Shown: one piece after another, positions 4,935 to 7,867 of the stretch
How positions within the stretch are numbered: the first letter of the stretch is position 1
Layout: each line of letters starts with the position of its first letter
Source of the DNA: JBKPDV01 sp046728075
GTDB taxonomy: Bacteria; Acidobacteriota; Thermoanaerobaculia; UBA5066; Gp7-AA6
Length of the DNA: 7,867 nt
Assembly: GCA_046728075.1 (NCBI GenBank)
Contig: JBKPDV010000191.1
Location: 1-7,867 of the forward strand
Direction: 5' to 3'
Program-made: the position numbers and the translations under genes
Notes under the pieces: model-generated
The model's database searches: none
What the model saw: only the letters and a program-made list of their open reading frames with translations
Told to the model about the DNA's origin: nothing

Positions 4935-6932
4935 ATGAAAGTGAAGCTCTCTTTTCTTTGCGTCTTAACTCTATTCATCGGAGCTTCCGCAGCCGCCCAA
5001 TCCCCCCCCTCCGTCTCTTCCGTTCTCGACGCGCAGCGGCAGGTCAAGACTTACTCCTCGGCCGTCATTTCTCCTGACGGCTCGCGAGTGGCCTGGGTGG
5101 AAGGGCTCGAGGGCGGCGGCTCCTCCCGCCGCCTGTCCGCTGTCTGGACGGCACCCGTAGCCGGCGGCAAGCCGGTGCGCGTGACGGCGGCGTCCGATGG
5201 AAAGAACCGCCGAGAGGCCGGAGTCGCCTGGTCTCCGGACGGCCAGCGTCTGGCGTTTCTCTCCGATGCGGCGCGGGAGGGGCAGCTGGAAATCTACGTC
5301 GCGTCCGCATCGGGCTCCCCGATCCGGCAGGTCACGAGGGTCACCGGTCAGCTCTCGCACCTCGACTGGTCGCCCGATGGCAAGTCGATCGCCTTCCTCT
5401 TCGTCGAAGGCTCGACCCAGGAGCCCGGCGCGCTCGTGCCCTACAAGCTGGACTCCGGCGTCGTCGAAGAGACATTCGAAGAGCAGCGAATCGCGGTTGT
5501 GGACGTCGCGAGCGGGCGCGTTCGGACGATCTCCCCTGCCGACCTCTACATCTACGAATACGACTGGTCCCCTAAGGGCGACCATTTCGCTGCGACGGGA
5601 GCGCATGGCTCCGGCACGAACAACTACTGGGTCGCACAGCTCTACACGATTCGCGCCGACTCGGGGGAGGCGCGCTCGATCTGGAAGCCTCCGCTCCAGA
5701 TCGCGAGCCCCCGCTGGTCGCCCGACGGAGGCGCGATCGCCGTCATTCACGGGCTCATGAGCGACTTCGGCTCGACCGGCGGCGACATCTGGCTGGTTCC
5801 TGCCGGCGGCGGAGAGGCGAAGAATGCGACGCCGGGAATCGCGGCGTCTCCCAACGAGCTCTTCTTCCGAGCCTCGGAAGAGATTCTCTTCACCGAGCAG
5901 GTAGACGGCGGCTCCGGCGTCGCGAGGCTTCATCCTCCGAGCGGCCGCATCGAGACGATCTGGAGCGGGCCGGAGTCTCTCCACCTGACGGTCGCGCGCA
6001 GCGGAGCCGCGTCGGCCGGAGTTCGATCATCCTTCGACGGCGCGCCGGAGGTCTGGGCGGGCGAGATCGGAAAGTGGCGAGCGATCACGCACGGGAACGA
6101 GAACGCGAAGCGGTTCTGGGGAGAGGCCAGGAACCTTCACTGGCAGAGCGGCGGGACGCGCGCGCAAGGGTGGCTCCTCTACCCGATGGGATTCGATTCC
6201 GCGAAAAAGTATCCGATGGTCGTCGCCGTCCATGGCGGCCCCGCCGCCGCGGTCAGCGCCTCCTGGCCCTCGCGCTGGAACGCGGTGCTGCCGTCACAGG
6301 GTTACTTCGTTTTCCTTCCGAATCCGCGCGGAAGCTACGGCTTCGGAGAGAAGTTCACTCAGGGCAACGTGAAGGACTTCGGTTACGGCGATCTGCAGGA
6401 CATCCTCGCGGGGGTCGATGAAGCGGTCAAGCAGGCGCCGATCGACAAGGACCGCCTGGGCATCGTCGGATGGAGTTACGGCGGCTACATGACGATGTGG
6501 GCCGTCACCCAGACCGGCCGTTTCCAGGCCGCCGTGGCCGGCGCGGGCATCGTCAACTGGCAGAGCTACTACGGTCAGAACCGCATCGACCAGTGGCTGG
6601 TACCGTACTTCGGAAAATCCGTCTACGAGGATCCCGACGTCTATGCGCGTTCGTCTCCGATCACGTTCATCAAGAACGTCAAGACACCGACGCTCGTGCT
6701 CCACGGTGACCGCGACTCCGAAGTGCCGACGTCGCAGGGCTACGAGTTCTGGCACGCCTTGAAGACCCTCGGAGTCCCCACACAGCTCGTCATCTACGAA
6801 AACGAGGGGCACGGCGTCCGAAGACCCGACCACGTCAAAGACATTCAGGAGCGGACGGTCAAGTGGTTCGATACGTACTTGAAGAAAGAGTCGGTAGTCG
6901 GTGAGAAGAAGTCGGTAGTCGGTAGTCGGTAG
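4935..6932 (+). CDS. Exported S9-family peptidase (prolyl oligopeptidase / dipeptidyl peptidase type)
   Basis: This 665-residue serine peptidase probably cleaves short peptides, often after proline or alanine, outside the cytoplasm. A signal peptide is clear: a charged MKVK start, a hydrophobic core and AAA before Gln22. Residues of about 30-390 form a beta-propeller of PD40/TolB-like blades, marked by repeated SPDG or WSPDG motifs near 46, 100, 146 and 262. The C-terminal alpha/beta-hydrolase domain begins around 400. It carries HGGP at 433-436, the nucleophile Ser514 in GWSYGGYMT, Asp594 in HGDRDSEVP and His626 in NEGHGV, a complete triad. The domain should end near YLKK (648-651). The remaining residues, with SVVG twice, come from heptamer array F, which also supplies the TAG stop. 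The ATG lacks a good Shine-Dalgarno sequence. Neighbouring genes suggest no functional partner. Confidence 0.95.
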   Translation: MKVKLSFLCVLTLFIGASAAAQSPPSVSSVLDAQRQVKTYSSAVISPDGSRVAWVEGLEGGGSSRRLSAVWTAPVAGGKPVRVTAASDGKNRREAGVAWSPDGQRLAFLSDAAREGQLEIYVASASGSPIRQVTRVTGQLSHLDWSPDGKSIAFLFVEGSTQEPGALVPYKLDSGVVEETFEEQRIAVVDVASGRVRTISPADLYIYEYDWSPKGDHFAATGAHGSGTNNYWVAQLYTIRADSGEARSIWKPPLQIASPRWSPDGGAIAVIHGLMSDFGSTGGDIWLVPAGGGEAKNATPGIAASPNELFFRASEEILFTEQVDGGSGVARLHPPSGRIETIWSGPESLHLTVARSGAASAGVRSSFDGAPEVWAGEIGKWRAITHGNENAKRFWGEARNLHWQSGGTRAQGWLLYPMGFDSAKKYPMVVAVHGGPAAAVSASWPSRWNAVLPSQGYFVFLPNPRGSYGFGEKFTQGNVKDFGYGDLQDILAGVDEAVKQAPIDKDRLGIVGWSYGGYMTMWAVTQTGRFQAAVAGAGIVNWQSYYGQNRIDQWLVPYFGKSVYEDPDVYARSSPITFIKNVKTPTLVLHGDRDSEVPTSQGYEFWHALKTLGVPTQLVIYENEGHGVRRPDHVKDIQERTVKWFDTYLKKESVVGEKKSVVGSR

Positions 6933-6937
6933 TCGGT
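6889..6937. repeat. Direct heptamer array F (unit AGTCGGT)
   Basis: There are six exact copies of AGTCGGT in one 7-base register: two at 6889-6902, a one-unit interruption GAGAAGA at 6903-6909, and four at 6910-6937. No facing arm is present. The array begins inside the peptidase gene and contains its stop codon at 6930-6932. Confidence 0.95.
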
Positions 6938-6946
6938 AGGCTTTCT

Positions 6947-6980
6947 CCCTCTCCCTCCGGGAGAGGGCCGGGGTGAGGGG
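6947..6980. repeat. REP-like palindrome with GGGGTGAGGGG flank
   Basis: CCCTCTCCC at 6947-6955 and GGGAGAGGG at 6959-6967 form a perfect 9-base stem with a TCC loop, followed by a CCGGGGTGAGGGG tail. From memory, palindromes of this composition recur between genes in many GC-rich bacterial genomes as REP-like elements. The stem could act as an mRNA-stabilising or attenuating hairpin between the peptidase and reductase genes. There is no T tract to call it an intrinsic terminator. Confidence 0.7.
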
Positions 6981-7007
6981 CAGACCGAGGCCGAGGGGGA
7001 ACTTTCA

Positions 7008-7865
7008 ATGTTCGACACCAGGATACTTTCGGGCAAATCCCTCCTCGTCACCGGCGGCGGATCGGGGCTCGGGCTCGCAATGGCCAAGGCGTTCGCGGCG
7101 CACGGCGCGCGCGTCACGATCGCGGGCCGCACGAAGGAACGGCTCGAGGCAGCGCTTCCGGAAATCCGCGCGGGGGCGCGGGAAGGAGGCGGCGCGGATT
7201 CTTTCGCCGCCGACGTGCGCGATCCCGAGCAGGTCGAAAAGCTTGTCGCTCACGCCGTCTCGCGGTTCGGCGGAGTCGACGGTCTCGTCAACAACGCAGC
7301 CGGCAACTTCCTCGTGACCGCGGAGGACCTGACTCCCAACGGCTTCGACGCCGTCGTCCGGACGGTCCTGCACGGCTCGGTCTTCTGCACGCTCGCAGTG
7401 GGCCGGCACCTGCTCGCCCGGAGGGCTCCCGGCGCGATCGTGTCGATCACGACGACGTACGCCTGGACCGGAACCGCCTTCGCGCTTCCATCCGCTTGCG
7501 CGAAAGCGGGAGTCCTCGCGATGACGCGCTCCCTCGCCGTCGAGTGGGGTCATGCCGGCATCCGCCTGAACGCGATCGCGCCCGGGCCCATCCCGACCGA
7601 AGGAGCCTTCTCGCGCCTGATGGCCAATCCGGAGGCCGAGAAGAACTCTCTCGGCAGGATTCCCCTGGCCCGCTTCGGCAAGAAAGAGGAAATTGCCAAC
7701 CTCGCGATCTTCCTGCTCTCCGACCTCTGCCCGTACCAGACCGGAGACTGCGTCACCATGGACGGCGGCGAGTGGCTGGCCGGCGCGGGCGAATTCTCCG
7801 ACTACCGGAAGATCCCTCGCGAGCAGTTCCGCGCCGGCCTCGCGGCGATGAAGCCCAGAAAGTAG
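7008..7865 (+). CDS. SDR-family oxidoreductase, 2,4-dienoyl-CoA reductase-like
   Basis: This 285-residue short-chain dehydrogenase most resembles the NADPH-dependent 2,4-dienoyl-CoA reductase (DECR) branch, which removes a double bond in the beta-oxidation of unsaturated acyl-CoAs. The nucleotide motif TGGGSGLG is at 15-22, and NNAAGNF at 95-101 is typical of this branch. Instead of the classical YxxxK, the segment TTTYAWTG followed by PSACAKAG carries Tyr151, Ser162 and Lys166, corresponding to Tyr199, Ser210 and Lys214 of human DECR1. APGPIPTEGAF at 191-201 follows the active site. It has no signal peptide. The ATG has GAGGGGGA seven bases upstream, and the gene ends two bases before the window edge. 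The hydratase upstream supports a role in acyl-CoA breakdown. Other peroxisomal-type trans-2-enoyl-CoA reductases share some of these motifs and are the main alternative. Confidence 0.9.
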   Translation: MFDTRILSGKSLLVTGGGSGLGLAMAKAFAAHGARVTIAGRTKERLEAALPEIRAGAREGGGADSFAADVRDPEQVEKLVAHAVSRFGGVDGLVNNAAGNFLVTAEDLTPNGFDAVVRTVLHGSVFCTLAVGRHLLARRAPGAIVSITTTYAWTGTAFALPSACAKAGVLAMTRSLAVEWGHAGIRLNAIAPGPIPTEGAFSRLMANPEAEKNSLGRIPLARFGKKEEIANLAIFLLSDLCPYQTGDCVTMDGGEWLAGAGEFSDYRKIPREQFRAGLAAMKPRK

Positions 7866-7867
7866 AG

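Noticed and set aside
2217..5984. Long open frames on the minus strand opposite the hydratase, aldehyde dehydrogenase and peptidase genes
   Set aside because: They are antisense frames kept open by GC-rich codon use; their translations are arginine-, aspartate- and glycine-rich with no recognisable domain, while the plus strand encodes clear conserved families.
7458..7510. Apparent loss of the catalytic YxxxK in the last dehydrogenase
   Set aside because: The replacement pattern, Tyr in TTTYAWTG plus Ser and Lys in PSACAKAG, is the normal arrangement of the 2,4-dienoyl-CoA reductase branch, so the enzyme is probably active.

Overview
This is a GC-rich bacterial chromosomal window of 7,867 bases. 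It holds nine protein-coding genes and no RNA gene, insertion sequence or CRISPR array that I can support. The gene content (TetR regulator, short-chain dehydrogenases, crotonase, aldehyde dehydrogenase, exported S9 peptidase, MoaD/MoaE) points to a free-living heterotroph that degrades acyl-CoA compounds. The GC-rich genes separated by patterned short tandem repeats remind me of environmental Acidobacteriota or similar soil and sediment lineages, but that placement is a guess and no marker gene is present.

The left part (1..1466, minus strand) is a tight operon: a TetR regulator, then a 68-residue protein with four cysteines, then a short-chain dehydrogenase cut off by the window edge. The first junction is an ATGA stop-start overlap. 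The second looks like a CTGA overlap, because the dehydrogenase frame has no ATG, GTG or TTG start. A 14-base palindrome of TetR-operator type lies just upstream of the regulator.

The rest (1548..7865) is all on the plus strand: moaD and moaE (the two subunits of molybdopterin synthase), an enoyl-CoA hydratase, an NAD(P)-dependent aldehyde dehydrogenase, an exported S9 prolyl-oligopeptidase-family enzyme, and a dehydrogenase of the 2,4-dienoyl-CoA reductase type. The hydratase, aldehyde dehydrogenase and dienoyl-CoA reductase-like enzyme fit together as parts of fatty or aromatic acyl-CoA breakdown. MoaD/MoaE and the peptidase have no obvious link to that pathway.

The most unusual feature is in the gaps. 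All six gaps between non-overlapping genes carry a short-unit tandem array. Five arrays have a 7-base unit and one has an 8-base unit, and each gap has its own unit sequence. Four arrays are built as two facing arms that could fold into long imperfect hairpins; one is a simple direct array; one is a short array of a self-complementary unit. The arrays run right up to, or into, the neighbouring genes. They supply the last codons and stop of the peptidase and of moaE, and they sit between a Shine-Dalgarno sequence and the start codon at moaE and probably at the aldehyde dehydrogenase gene.
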